Below, piece after piece: positions 1 to 9,003 of a stretch of DNA of 59,907 bases; the stretch's first letter is position 1, and the number at the start of each line of letters is the position of its first letter. The position numbers were made by a program, and so were the translations under genes. This DNA is from Betaproteobacteria bacterium (GTDB lineage Bacteria > Pseudomonadota > Gammaproteobacteria > Burkholderiales > Casimicrobiaceae). Under the pieces are notes generated by a model that worked only from the letters and a program-made list of their open reading frames with translations, had not been told where the DNA came from and ran no database searches. The stretch covers positions 1-59,907 of the forward strand of contig JADJWJ010000015.1 of the NCBI GenBank assembly GCA_016716425.1, written 5' to 3'.

Positions 1-1749
1 CGCCTTGCCGGCCTCCGCCTCGCCCTTCTCCTGCTGGTCGAGCATGTTCTGCAGCGGATCGTCGCTCTTGGGCGCTTCGCCGGCGGGCGCACCGGGGTCG
101 CCTGCCGCCGGCGGGGCGCCGGTGTCCTGCATCGGGATGGTGATCTCGATCTTGCTCGGGTCGACCAGCGGCGCGTCGTCCTTGTAGACCAGCACCATCT
201 GCGGAAACATGATGACCAGCGCCACCATGATGCACTGGATGACGACGTACGGCACCGCGCCCCAGTAGATCTGCCACGTGGTGATCGGCGCCATCTTCCG
301 CCCGGTGACCTTGTCGAGGTATTCCTTTGCCGGCGCCACGCTGCGCAGGTAGAAGAGCGCGAAGCCGAACGGCGGGTGCATGAACGACGTCTGCATGTTC
401 ACGGCCAGCAGCACGCCGAACCAGATCAAGTCGATGCCGAGCTTGTCGGCGACCGGCCCGAGCAGCGGGATGACGATGAAGGACAGCTCGAAGAAGTCGA
501 GGAAGAATGCGAGGATGAACACCAGGATGTTGACGACGATGAGGAAGCCCAACTGGCCGCCGGGCAGGTTGAGCAGCAGGTGCTCGACCCACTTGTGACC
601 GTCCACGCCGTAGAACGACAGGCTGAAGATGCGCGCGCCGATCAGGATGAAGACGACGAACGTCGTCAGCTTGGCCGTCGTGTCCATCGCCTGCTTCATC
701 AGCTTGAGCGACAGCCGTCGCCGCCCGATCGCCATGACCAGCGCGCCCGTCGCGCCCATCGCGCCGCCTTCCGTGGGCGTGGCCACGCCGAGGAAGATCG
801 TGCCCAGCACGAGGAAGATCAGCGCGAGCGGCGGGATCAGCACGAAAACGACACGCTCGGCCAGCCGCGACAGCAGGCCGAGCTTCGTCGCCTTGTTGAA
901 CACCGCCGCGACGAACGCGACGGCGGTGCCGAGCGATACGCAGATGACCAGCCTGACGTCGGTGGCGACTTCCGGGTGCAGCCGGTTGTAGTACAGGTGC
1001 CAGTACGCCACCGCGGTGCCGACGGCGAGCAGCGTGAGCACGGCCAGCGACCGGTTGCCCGCCGACCCGTCGGGCTCGCGCAGCGTGCGCGCGTCGAGCG
1101 GCAGCGCCGGCGCCCACTTCGGCTTGGCCAGCGTCACCAGCAGCACGTAGCCGGCGTAGAGGCTCGCGAGCACCATGCCCGGGATGAACGCGCCGGCGTA
1201 CATGTCGCCGACCGAGCGGCCGAGCTGGTCGGCCATGATGATCAGCACCAGCGACGGCGGGATGATCTGCGCGAGCGTGCCGGAGGCCGCGATCGTGCCG
1301 GAGGCGAACCGGCGGTCGTAGCCGTAGCGCAGCATGATCGGCAGCGAGATCAGGCCCATCGCGATCACCGACGCGGCGACCACGCCCGTGGTCGCCGCGA
1401 GCAGCGCGCCGACGAAGATCACCGCGTAGGCGAGGCCGCCGCGCACCGGCCCGAACAGCTGGCCGATCGTGTCGAGCAGGTCCTCGGCCATGCCGGATCG
1501 CTCGAGGATCAGCCCCATGAACGTGAAGAACGGGATCGCGAGCAGCGTGTCGTTCGACATCACGCCCCAGATGCGCTCGGGCAGCGCGCCGAACAGCGAC
1601 GGCGACAGCAGGCCCAGCTCGATGCCGATCAGGCCGAACACGATGCCGTTGGCGGCGAGCGCGAAGGCGACCGGGTAGCCCAGCAGCAGGAAGACGACCA
1701 GCCCCGCGAACATCAGCGGGGCCAAGTTGGCGGCGATGAAGGCGGTCAT
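1..1749 (-). CDS. TRAP transporter large permease (DctM family), 3' end cut by window edge
   Basis: The large membrane subunit of a TRAP (tripartite ATP-independent periplasmic) transporter uses an ion gradient to import an organic acid or similar solute delivered by a periplasmic binding protein. The frame starts with ATG at 1749 and stays open to the left edge (583 residues seen). It opens with a hydrophobic helix containing LGYPVAFALA and has many further membrane spans. DctM-like stretches include LIPPLALIFLVLGTIFLGVATPTEGGA and FFELSFIVIPLLGPVA (each given as contiguous family blocks near residues 305-325 and 430-445). After the last span comes a polar Gly/Ala/Pro/Asp-rich tail that short family members lack. 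The start codon overlaps the stop of the small permease (ATGA), so the two are coupled. No DctP binding protein is visible, so the substrate is unknown. Confidence 0.88.
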   Translation of the reverse strand, partial: MTAFIAANLAPLMFAGLVVFLLLGYPVAFALAANGIVFGLIGIELGLLSPSLFGALPERIWGVMSNDTLLAIPFFTFMGLILERSGMAEDLLDTIGQLFGPVRGGLAYAVIFVGALLAATTGVVAASVIAMGLISLPIMLRYGYDRRFASGTIAASGTLAQIIPPSLVLIIMADQLGRSVGDMYAGAFIPGMVLASLYAGYVLLVTLAKPKWAPALPLDARTLREPDGSAGNRSLAVLTLLAVGTAVAYWHLYYNRLHPEVATDVRLVICVSLGTAVAFVAAVFNKATKLGLLSRLAERVVFVLIPPLALIFLVLGTIFLGVATPTEGGAMGATGALVMAIGRRRLSLKLMKQAMDTTAKLTTFVVFILIGARIFSLSFYGVDGHKWVEHLLLNLPGGQLGFLIVVNILVFILAFFLDFFELSFIVIPLLGPVADKLGIDLIWFGVLLAVNMQTSFMHPPFGFALFYLRSVAPAKEYLDKVTGRKMAPITTWQIYWGAVPYVVIQCIMVALVIMFPQMVLVYKDDAPLVDPSKIEITIPMQDTGAPPAAGDPGAPAGEAPKSDDPLQNMLDQQEKGEAEAGKA

Positions 1750-2381
1750 GGCGTCGTCTTCCCTTCGCCCAGGCGCTCGACTTCCAGCGCGAGGTCGCGC
1801 TCGCCGCGGGCGCGGAGGATCTCCTCGGCGAGTTCCTCCTCGGGCGTCTTCTTGATGATCTTCTCGGTGGGATCCGGACCGGCGCCCTTGAGGAAGGCGA
1901 TCCGCTTGAAGAGTTCCGACACCGCCTGCAGCGCCAGCAGGAAGAAGCCGACCGGGACCAGGATCTTCGCCGGCCACAGGATGAGGCCGCCGGCGGACGG
2001 CGACACTTCGCCGCTGTGCCACGCACGAAGGAACCACGGCCACGACTCGTACAGGATCAGCGCGACCATCGGGAACAGGAAGAACACGGTCCCGAACACG
2101 TCGATCCACGTCTGCGTCCGCCGGCTGAACCGGCCGGCGACGACGTCGATGCGGATGTGCTCGTTCTTCAGGTGCGTGTACCCGGCGCACAGCAGGAACA
2201 CCGCCGAGAACAGGTACCACTGCACTTCGAGGTAGGCGTTGCTGCTCATGTCGAACGCCTTGCGCACGATCGCGTTGGCCGCGCTGATCAGCACCGCGGC
2301 GAGGACCAGCCAGTAGACGGCGCGTCCGACGCGGTCGTTGATCGCGTCGATCGCGCGGGAGATGGCAAGCATGGCGTTCAC
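1746..2381 (-). CDS. TRAP transporter small permease (DctQ family)
   Basis: This is the small four-helix subunit that pairs with DctM. The 211-residue protein has hydrophobic segments at about residues 20-40, 52-72, 93-115 and 138-162, with the Trp/Tyr-containing helix EVQWYLFSAVFLLCAGYTHL typical of DctQ. The charged tail (EKIIKKTPEEELAEEIL) is probably cytoplasmic. I chose the GTG at 2381 because GGAGG lies five bases upstream. An in-frame ATG at 2372 is possible but would be about 14 bases from that site. The gene overlaps the large permease by four bases. Confidence 0.85.
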   Translation of the reverse strand: MNAMLAISRAIDAINDRVGRAVYWLVLAAVLISAANAIVRKAFDMSSNAYLEVQWYLFSAVFLLCAGYTHLKNEHIRIDVVAGRFSRRTQTWIDVFGTVFFLFPMVALILYESWPWFLRAWHSGEVSPSAGGLILWPAKILVPVGFFLLALQAVSELFKRIAFLKGAGPDPTEKIIKKTPEEELAEEILRARGERDLALEVERLGEGKTTP

Positions 2382-2548
2382 GCGGACCTCCGGCGGGTGG
2401 CGAACTCGGCGGGTGCGGGACGGCGCACCGGTGCGTCCGTCACCGCGGGCCTGCCTGCGTCCGCACGACGGTTGCCGGCGGATTATAAGGGCCTTTGCCG
2501 CGGGTGCGAGTACCGGGCGCGGCCGCCGGCGCCCGGGCACCGGGGTGC

Positions 2549-2554
2549 TAGAAT
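2549..2554 (+). promoter_or_regulatory. candidate -10 element for glyA
   Basis: TAGAAT stands out in otherwise GC-rich DNA 35 bases before the glyA start codon. No convincing -35 hexamer is present at 16-18 bases upstream. Its position and its resemblance to similar hexamers before ribBA, recX/phosphoesterase and alaS support a promoter. Confidence 0.4.
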
Positions 2555-2588
2555 GCCCGTTCCCCGCCTTGTCCTCGTTCCCGCGCCC

Positions 2589-3839
<1,251 letters not shown>

Positions 3840-3890
3840 CCGGCTGCCTGCGCGCACGCCGACGCCGACGTCCCGGACGAGCGCGCTGCG

Positions 3891-4370
3891 ATGAAATGCC
3901 CGTTCTGCGGCAGTGGCGACACGCAGGTGATCGACTCGCGCGTCTCCGAGCCGGGCGACTCCATCCGCCGCCGCCGCCGCTGCCAGCAGTGCCAGAAGCG
4001 CTTCACGACGTACGAGACCGTCGAGCTGCGGCTGCCACAGGTGGTCAAGACCAACGGCAGCCGGTCCGACTTCGACGCCAACCGGATCCGCGTCGGCTTC
4101 GCCCGCGCGCTGCACAAGCGCCCGGTGCCGACCGAGTACGTCGACGCCGCGATCAACCGGATCGTGCAGCAGGTGCTGTCGCTGGGCGAGCGCGAGATTC
4201 CGTCGCGGCAGATCGGCGAAATGGTGATGGACGAGCTCTACCGGCTCGACAAGGTCGGCTACATCCGGTTCGCGTCCGTGTACCGGTCGTTCCAGGACGT
4301 GTCCGACTTCCGCGACGCGCTGCGCGAGGTCGAGGCGCCGCCGCCGGCGGCCAAGCGGCCGCGGCGGTAG
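3891..4370 (+). CDS. nrdR: transcriptional repressor NrdR
   Basis: Zinc-ribbon/ATP-cone repressor that binds NrdR boxes upstream of ribonucleotide reductase genes and senses nucleotide state. The 159-residue protein carries the zinc ligands C3, C6, C31 and C34 (MKCPFC and RCQQC), the FTTYE motif, and an ATP-cone from about residue 48 to 138. The length and start match the family exactly. It follows glyA on the same strand and precedes the riboflavin genes, after a 238-base gap carrying a palindromic repeat. Confidence 0.97.
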   Translation: MKCPFCGSGDTQVIDSRVSEPGDSIRRRRRCQQCQKRFTTYETVELRLPQVVKTNGSRSDFDANRIRVGFARALHKRPVPTEYVDAAINRIVQQVLSLGEREIPSRQIGEMVMDELYRLDKVGYIRFASVYRSFQDVSDFRDALREVEAPPPAAKRPRR

Positions 4371-4427
4371 GCGCGGACTTGCCGTACGCAGGGTACGCAG
4401 GTTCGCAGATGCCTCGATTCTGCGCTG

Positions 4428-4524
4428 CCGTCGTCCCCGCGAAGGCGAAGACCACGTGGCGTTGGCACGCAGACGAAGGCGACAACGGCATAGTCACTGG
4501 GTCCCCGCCTTCGCGGGGACGACG
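4428..4524. repeat. REP-like palindromic element (copy 1, nrdR-ribD gap)
   Basis: Two inverted arms, CGTCGTCCCCGCGAAGGC and its complement ending CGGGGACGACG, are separated by a spacer. The right arm is intact; the left arm is partly degenerate (GAAGACCACG where other copies have GGGGACCCAG). The same element recurs at 8073, 18227, 21564 and 23437. Confidence 0.8.
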
Positions 4525-4608
4525 AAACGTGGCCGGCGCAACGATCGCGCTCGCCGGAGGCGTCCGCCTGACGCAGCACTTCGATGCGCCCGAGGCGCCG
4601 CGGTCGGC

Positions 4609-5721
4609 ATGAACGAGTTCACCGACGCCGACCGCACCTTCATGGCGCGCGCGCTGGAACTCGCGGCGCGCGGCCTCTACACGACGACGCCGAACCCGCG
4701 GGTCGGTTGCGTGATCGTCCGCGATGGCACGGTGGTCGGCGAGGGCTTCCACGCGCGCGCCGGCGCGCCGCACGCCGAGGTCGAGGCGCTCGCCGACGCG
4801 GCGCGGCGCGGCGCCGACGTTCGCGGCGCGACGATGTACGTGACGCTCGAGCCGTGCAACCACCACGGCCGCACGCCGCCGTGCGTCGATGCCGTTCTCG
4901 CCGCAGGTATCGGCCGCGTCGTGGCCGCGCTGCCGGAGCCGTGGCGGGAGGCGGCGGGCGGGGCGGACCGCCTGCGCGCGGCGGGCGTGGCGGTCGAGAC
5001 CGGCCTGTGCGAGGACGAGGCGCGCGAGCAGAACATCGGGTTCGTCGCGCGCATCGCGCGTGGGCGGCCGTGGGTGCGCACGAAGATTGCGGCGAGCCTC
5101 GACGGGCGCACGGCGCTCGCGAACGGCACGAGCCAGTGGATCACGGGGGACGCGGCGCGCACCGACGGTCACGCGTGGCGCGCGCGCGCGTGCGCGATCC
5201 TGACCGGCATCGGCACCGTGCTGCAGGACGACCCTCAGCTCTCCGTGCGCGCGGTGGCCACGCCCCGCCAGCCTCGGCGCGTGATCGTCGACCGGCACGG
5301 TCAGACCCCCGCTTCCGCGCGCGTCCTGGCCGGCGCCGACGTGCTGATCGTCACCGCGGGCGAGCGCAATCCGGCGTGGCCGGCCACTGTCGAGACGCTG
5401 GCGCTGCCGGACGCGCGCGGCCGCGTCGACCTGGCGGCGCTGATGGCGGCGCTGGCCGCGCGCGACGTCAACGAGCTGCACGTCGAGGCCGGCGCGAAGC
5501 TGAACGGGGCGCTGCTCGACGCGGGCCTCGTCGACGAGGTTCTGCTCTACATGGCACCCGCGGTGCTCGGCGACCCGGCGCGCGGGATGTTCGACCGCGC
5601 GGCGCCGCTCGCGGCGCTGGCGCAGCGAACGGAATTCGCGTGGCACGACGTGCAGCGGGTCGGCGACGACCTGCGGCTCGTCGCGCGGCGGGTCACGGGC
5701 GTGGGTTCGCCGGCAGCATGA
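4609..5721 (+). CDS. ribD: bifunctional diaminohydroxyphosphoribosylaminopyrimidine deaminase / 5-amino-6-(5-phosphoribosylamino)uracil reductase
   Basis: Carries out the second and third steps of riboflavin synthesis: zinc-dependent deamination of the pyrimidine, then NADPH reduction of the ribosyl chain. The 370-residue protein has an N-terminal cytidine-deaminase-like domain (HAE at 55-57; PCNHHGRTPPC with C83 and C92) and a C-terminal RibD_C reductase starting near VRTKIAASLDGR. The loop usually reading DPNP.VAGRG is here EPWREAAGG, a modest divergence. The ATG at 4609 gives the family length; the upstream in-frame extension reads through the repeat and is rejected. Confidence 0.95.
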   Translation: MNEFTDADRTFMARALELAARGLYTTTPNPRVGCVIVRDGTVVGEGFHARAGAPHAEVEALADAARRGADVRGATMYVTLEPCNHHGRTPPCVDAVLAAGIGRVVAALPEPWREAAGGADRLRAAGVAVETGLCEDEAREQNIGFVARIARGRPWVRTKIAASLDGRTALANGTSQWITGDAARTDGHAWRARACAILTGIGTVLQDDPQLSVRAVATPRQPRRVIVDRHGQTPASARVLAGADVLIVTAGERNPAWPATVETLALPDARGRVDLAALMAALAARDVNELHVEAGAKLNGALLDAGLVDEVLLYMAPAVLGDPARGMFDRAAPLAALAQRTEFAWHDVQRVGDDLRLVARRVTGVGSPAA

Positions 5722-5734
5722 ACGACGCCGCAAC

Positions 5735-5819
5735 GGATCCCCGCGTCCGCGGAGGCGGGAACCAGGTCGTCGGTCGTCGCGGAGCGCGCAAGCTGCCCCG
5801 CGCTCCGGGGGACGACGGG
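5735..5819. repeat. degenerate REP-like palindrome between ribD and ribE
   Basis: The interval holds ATCCCCGCGTCCGCGGAGG and, about 60 bases later, a CTCCGGGGGACGACGGG arm. These resemble worn copies of the GTCCCCGC/GCGGGGAC element seen between other genes. It fills most of the 182-base ribD-ribE gap. Confidence 0.5.
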
Positions 5820-5903
5820 AGTGCGGCGCCCCCGGGCGCCCGAACGGCGCCGCTTCGAGGTGCTCCGCGCGGGCCGGTCGAGACGCCGACAAAGGAGCGG
5901 CTG

Positions 5904-6545
5904 ATGTTCACGGGCATCGTGCAGGCGGTGGGCAGGATCGCCGACGCGCAGCCGCGCGGCGACGGGCTGCGGCTGACGATCGACGCCGGGGCGTTACCCG
6001 TCGCCGACATCGCGATCGGCGACAGCGTCGCGATCAACGGCTGCTGCCTGACGGTGGTCGCGATCGCCGGCAACGCGCTCGTGTTCGACGCGTCGGCGGA
6101 AACGCTGCGCTGCACGACCGGACTCGATGGCGCGGGGGCCGTGAACATGGAACTCGCGCTGCGCCTGTCCGACCGGCTGGGCGGCCACCTGATGACCGGG
6201 CACGTCGACGGAGTGGGCACCGTGCGCGCGATCGCGCCCGTGCAGGACGACCCGTGGGGCAGCGTGCGGCTGGAGGTCGAGCTTGCGCCTTCACTCGCGC
6301 GGTTCGTCGCGCCGAAGGGCTCGGTCGCCGTGCAGGGGGTGAGCCTCACGGTGAACCAGGTCGCCGGCACCCGCTTTGCCGTGAACCTGATCCCGCATAC
6401 ACTCGCGGTGACGACGCTGTCGGCGCTCGCGCCGGGCGCGCGCGTCAACATCGAGATCGATCTCGTCGCGCGCTACGTCGCGCGGCTCTCCGAGTTCGGC
6501 GCCACGGCCGCCGGGCCGGCCACGGAGGACCGACGATGGACCTGA
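5904..6545 (+). CDS. ribE: riboflavin synthase, alpha chain
   Basis: Converts two molecules of 6,7-dimethyl-8-ribityllumazine into riboflavin and the pyrimidinedione precursor. The 213-residue protein has the two tandem lumazine-binding repeats, starting at MFTGIVQAVG and near GGHLMTGHVDG (about residue 92), and the SVAINGCCLTVV motif. GGAG lies eight bases before the ATG at 5904. The gene overlaps mmsA by ten bases, an unusual neighbour. The expected next genes, ribBA and ribH, lie about 27 kb downstream. Confidence 0.97.
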   Translation: MFTGIVQAVGRIADAQPRGDGLRLTIDAGALPVADIAIGDSVAINGCCLTVVAIAGNALVFDASAETLRCTTGLDGAGAVNMELALRLSDRLGGHLMTGHVDGVGTVRAIAPVQDDPWGSVRLEVELAPSLARFVAPKGSVAVQGVSLTVNQVAGTRFAVNLIPHTLAVTTLSALAPGARVNIEIDLVARYVARLSEFGATAAGPATEDRRWT

Positions 6546-8038
6546 CCACGCTCGAACGGCTGCCGCTGTGGATCGGCGGCAAGGCTGTCGCCGCGCTGAC
6601 CAAGCGCTACGGCGACGTGACCAATCCCGCCACCGGCGAGGTGATCCGCCACGTGCCGCTCGCGAGCGCCGCGGACGTCGACGCCGCGGTCGCCGCCGCC
6701 GCGGCCGCGCTGCCGTCGTGGCGCGCGTATCCGCCGCTGCGGCGCGCGCGCGTCATGATGCACTTCCGCGAGCTCATGCTGGCGCACCGGAAGGAACTCG
6801 CGAAGATCATCACGCAGGAGCACGGCAAGACGCTCGCCGACGCCGAGGGCGAGGTCACGCGCGGCATCGAGGTCGTCGAGTTCGTCACGGCTATCCCTCA
6901 TCTGCTGAAGGGCGAGTTCAGCGAGAACGTCGGCACCGACGTCGACAGCTACTCGCTGCGGCAGCCGGTCGGTGTCTGCGCCGGCATCACGCCGTTCAAC
7001 TTCCCGTGCATGGTGCCGATGTGGATGTACCCGGTGGCGCTCGCGTGCGGCAACACGTTCGTGCTCAAGCCCTCCGAGCGCGACCCGACGCTGGCGCTGC
7101 GGATGGCCGAGCTGCTGGCCGAGGCGGGCCTGCCGGCCGGCGTGTTCAACGTCGTGCACGGCGACAAGGAGGCCGTCGACGCGCTGCTCGCGCACCCGCA
7201 GGTGAAGGCGATCTCGTTCGTCGGTTCGACGCCGATCGCGAAGTACATCTACGAGACGGGCACCGCCAACGGCAAGCGCGTGCAGGCGCTGGGTGGGGCC
7301 AAGAACCACGCGGTCGTGCTGCCGGACGCGGACCTCGACTTCACGACCGAGGCGATCGTCGGCGCCGGCTACGGCTCGGCCGGCGAGCGCTGCATGGCGA
7401 TCTCGGCGGTCGTCGCCGTCGGCGAAGTCGGCGACGCGCTGGTCGAGCGGCTCGCCGCGCGCGCGCGGCGGGTCGAGGTCGGCCCGGGCGACGCGCCGAG
7501 CGTCGAGATGGGGCCGGTGATCACGCGCGCGGCGCGCGACCGCATCGTCGGCTACGTCGACGGGGGCGTGTCCGAAGGTGCGCGGCTCGTCGTCGACGGG
7601 CGCCAGCCGGGCATCCCCGGCGACGGCTTCTTCGTCGGCCCGACGCTGTTCGACCACGTCACGCCGCAGATGGCGATCTACCGCGACGAGATCTTCGGGC
7701 CGGTGCTATGCGTCGTGCGCAGCGCGTCGCTGGCCGACGCGATCGCGCTGATCAACGCCAGCCCGTATGCGAACGGCACCGCGATCTTCACCCGCTCGGG
7801 CCACGCGGCGCGGCGGTTCCAGCAGGACGTCGAGGTCGGCATGGTCGGCGTCAACGTGCCGATTCCGGTGCCGATGGCGTTCTTCTCGTTCGGCGGCTGG
7901 CGCGCATCGCTGTTCGGCGACCTCAACGTGCACGGCATGGACGGCGTGCGCTTCTACACGCGCGGCAAGACGCTGACCACGCGCTGGCCCGACGACGGCA
8001 GCGCGGCGCCGGGGTTCCACATGCCGATGCTGGGGTAG
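6536..8038 (+). CDS. mmsA: CoA-acylating methylmalonate-semialdehyde dehydrogenase
   Basis: NAD- and CoA-dependent aldehyde dehydrogenase that oxidises methylmalonate or malonate semialdehyde to propionyl- or acetyl-CoA, used in valine, beta-alanine or inositol breakdown. At 500 residues it has the usual length. It shows GITPFNFPCMVPMWM, the FVGSTPIAKYIYETG cofactor block, LGGAKNHAVVLPDAD, and the catalytic cysteine in GSAGERCMAIS near residue 285. The C-terminal PMAFFSFGGWRASLFGDL is diagnostic of MmsA. The start lies inside the end of ribE, so it may be co-transcribed with riboflavin genes although it has no known metabolic link to them. Confidence 0.95.
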   Translation: MDLTTLERLPLWIGGKAVAALTKRYGDVTNPATGEVIRHVPLASAADVDAAVAAAAAALPSWRAYPPLRRARVMMHFRELMLAHRKELAKIITQEHGKTLADAEGEVTRGIEVVEFVTAIPHLLKGEFSENVGTDVDSYSLRQPVGVCAGITPFNFPCMVPMWMYPVALACGNTFVLKPSERDPTLALRMAELLAEAGLPAGVFNVVHGDKEAVDALLAHPQVKAISFVGSTPIAKYIYETGTANGKRVQALGGAKNHAVVLPDADLDFTTEAIVGAGYGSAGERCMAISAVVAVGEVGDALVERLAARARRVEVGPGDAPSVEMGPVITRAARDRIVGYVDGGVSEGARLVVDGRQPGIPGDGFFVGPTLFDHVTPQMAIYRDEIFGPVLCVVRSASLADAIALINASPYANGTAIFTRSGHAARRFQQDVEVGMVGVNVPIPVPMAFFSFGGWRASLFGDLNVHGMDGVRFYTRGKTLTTRWPDDGSAAPGFHMPMLG

Positions 8039-8040
8039 TC

Positions 8041-8069
8041 GCGAAATGCGAGTCTGACCCGCATTTCGC
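8041..8069. repeat. stem-loop of the GGGTCAGA/AATTTCG repeat family after mmsA
   Basis: A perfect 10-bp stem, GCGAAATGCG with CGCATTTCGC, encloses a 9-base loop AGTCTGACC just after the mmsA stop codon. The arm and loop text match the AATTCGAGTCTGACCC repeats at 25.4 and 51.8 kb. No T-run follows, so it is not a classic intrinsic terminator. Confidence 0.65.
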
Positions 8070-8072
8070 GCG

Positions 8073-8148
8073 CCGTCGTCCCCGCGAAGGCGGGGACCCA
8101 GCGCCGTTCGCGGAAAGCCACTGGATCCCCGCCTTCGCGGGGACGACG
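8073..8148. repeat. REP-like palindromic element (copy 2)
   Basis: A complete copy: left arm CGTCCCCGCGAAGGCGGGG and right arm CCCCGCCTTCGCGGGGACG. It sits between the convergent mmsA and TonB-like genes and could fold into a long hairpin at the 3' end of both messages. Confidence 0.85.
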
Positions 8149-8161
8149 TACTACGGCGCCG

Positions 8162-8917
8162 TCAGTTCGCGGGCTCGGCGGCGACGGCGGCCGGCGCGGT
8201 CGCCGTGCCACGGGCCGTCCGGAAGTCGAACTGCAGCAGGATGTAGAACGGGACGAGCTCGCCGCGCTCCTCCGCGGGGAGGAACTTCGCCGTCGGGAGC
8301 GCGGCCAGCACGGCGTCGGCAAACTCCGGCTCGCCCGAGTCGATCACCACGTCCTCGATCGCACCTTCGCGGTCGATGGCGACCCACGCGACGACCGTGT
8401 CCTGCCGCCCGGCGGCGAGCGCTTCCGGCGGATACGGGACCTCGGGCAGGTTCAGTACCCGCACCGGCTTCTCGACCTCGATGAGGTAGTTCATGTGCGC
8501 GCGCGACACGAGGTCGGGCGAGATGCCGCCCATCGCCGCGTAGTTCTCGCGCGCCGACACGGTTCCGGGCGGGGGCGCCGTGGCCGATGGCGAGGGACGC
8601 GGGTCGGCGACGGCACGCGGCTCCTCGGCCACCCGCGCCGGTTGCGGCGCGACGCCTGCCTCGCTGGACGGTGCGGGCAGCGCGACCGGCGAAGCCTCTG
8701 CGCTCACCACGACGTCGGGCGTCGCGGGTGCGGGCGGCGCCTCGGCCGCCGCGGGAGGCCCGACGAGCCGTACCGCGAGCGGTGCCGGAACGTCGCCGTC
8801 GCCCTGGCGGCCGGTCGCCACGAGGCCGAACAGCGCGACGGCCACCGCGCCGTGGATGACGAGCGATGCGGCGAACGCAGGCGCGATGGCGGCGGGACGG
8901 CGGGCGGCGATCGTCAT
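8162..8917 (-). CDS. TonB-like protein (energy transducer family)
   Basis: The 251-residue protein has a short cytoplasmic N-terminus, one membrane helix at about residues 15-34, a Pro/Ala-rich periplasmic linker (about 40-120), and a C-terminal TonB-type domain. That domain shows YPPEALAAGRQDTVVAWVAID and FADAVLAALPTAKFLP. TonB proteins couple the proton gradient to outer-membrane receptors through ExbBD, but no exbB, exbD or receptor gene lies nearby. It begins 86 bases after pilY1 on the same strand, so it may be read as the last gene of the pilus operon. Whether it energises transport or has a structural role cannot be told from sequence. Confidence 0.75.
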   Translation of the reverse strand: MTIAARRPAAIAPAFAASLVIHGAVAVALFGLVATGRQGDGDVPAPLAVRLVGPPAAAEAPPAPATPDVVVSAEASPVALPAPSSEAGVAPQPARVAEEPRAVADPRPSPSATAPPPGTVSARENYAAMGGISPDLVSRAHMNYLIEVEKPVRVLNLPEVPYPPEALAAGRQDTVVAWVAIDREGAIEDVVIDSGEPEFADAVLAALPTAKFLPAEERGELVPFYILLQFDFRTARGTATAPAAVAAEPAN

Positions 8918-9003
8918 GACCGGAAGCGACGAGGGGTGGCGCCGCAGGCGCCACCCCTCGCCGGGATCGTCGTCGGCGTCGGTCCGCCGCTACCCGCCCG
9001 CCG

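Noticed and set aside
376..2235. Long plus-strand open frame opposite the TRAP permeases
   Set aside because: Charged low-complexity product and antisense to well-recognised membrane proteins.
8041..8148. Intrinsic terminator between mmsA and the TonB-like gene
   Set aside because: Strong hairpins exist but no T-run follows on either strand; treated as repeats.
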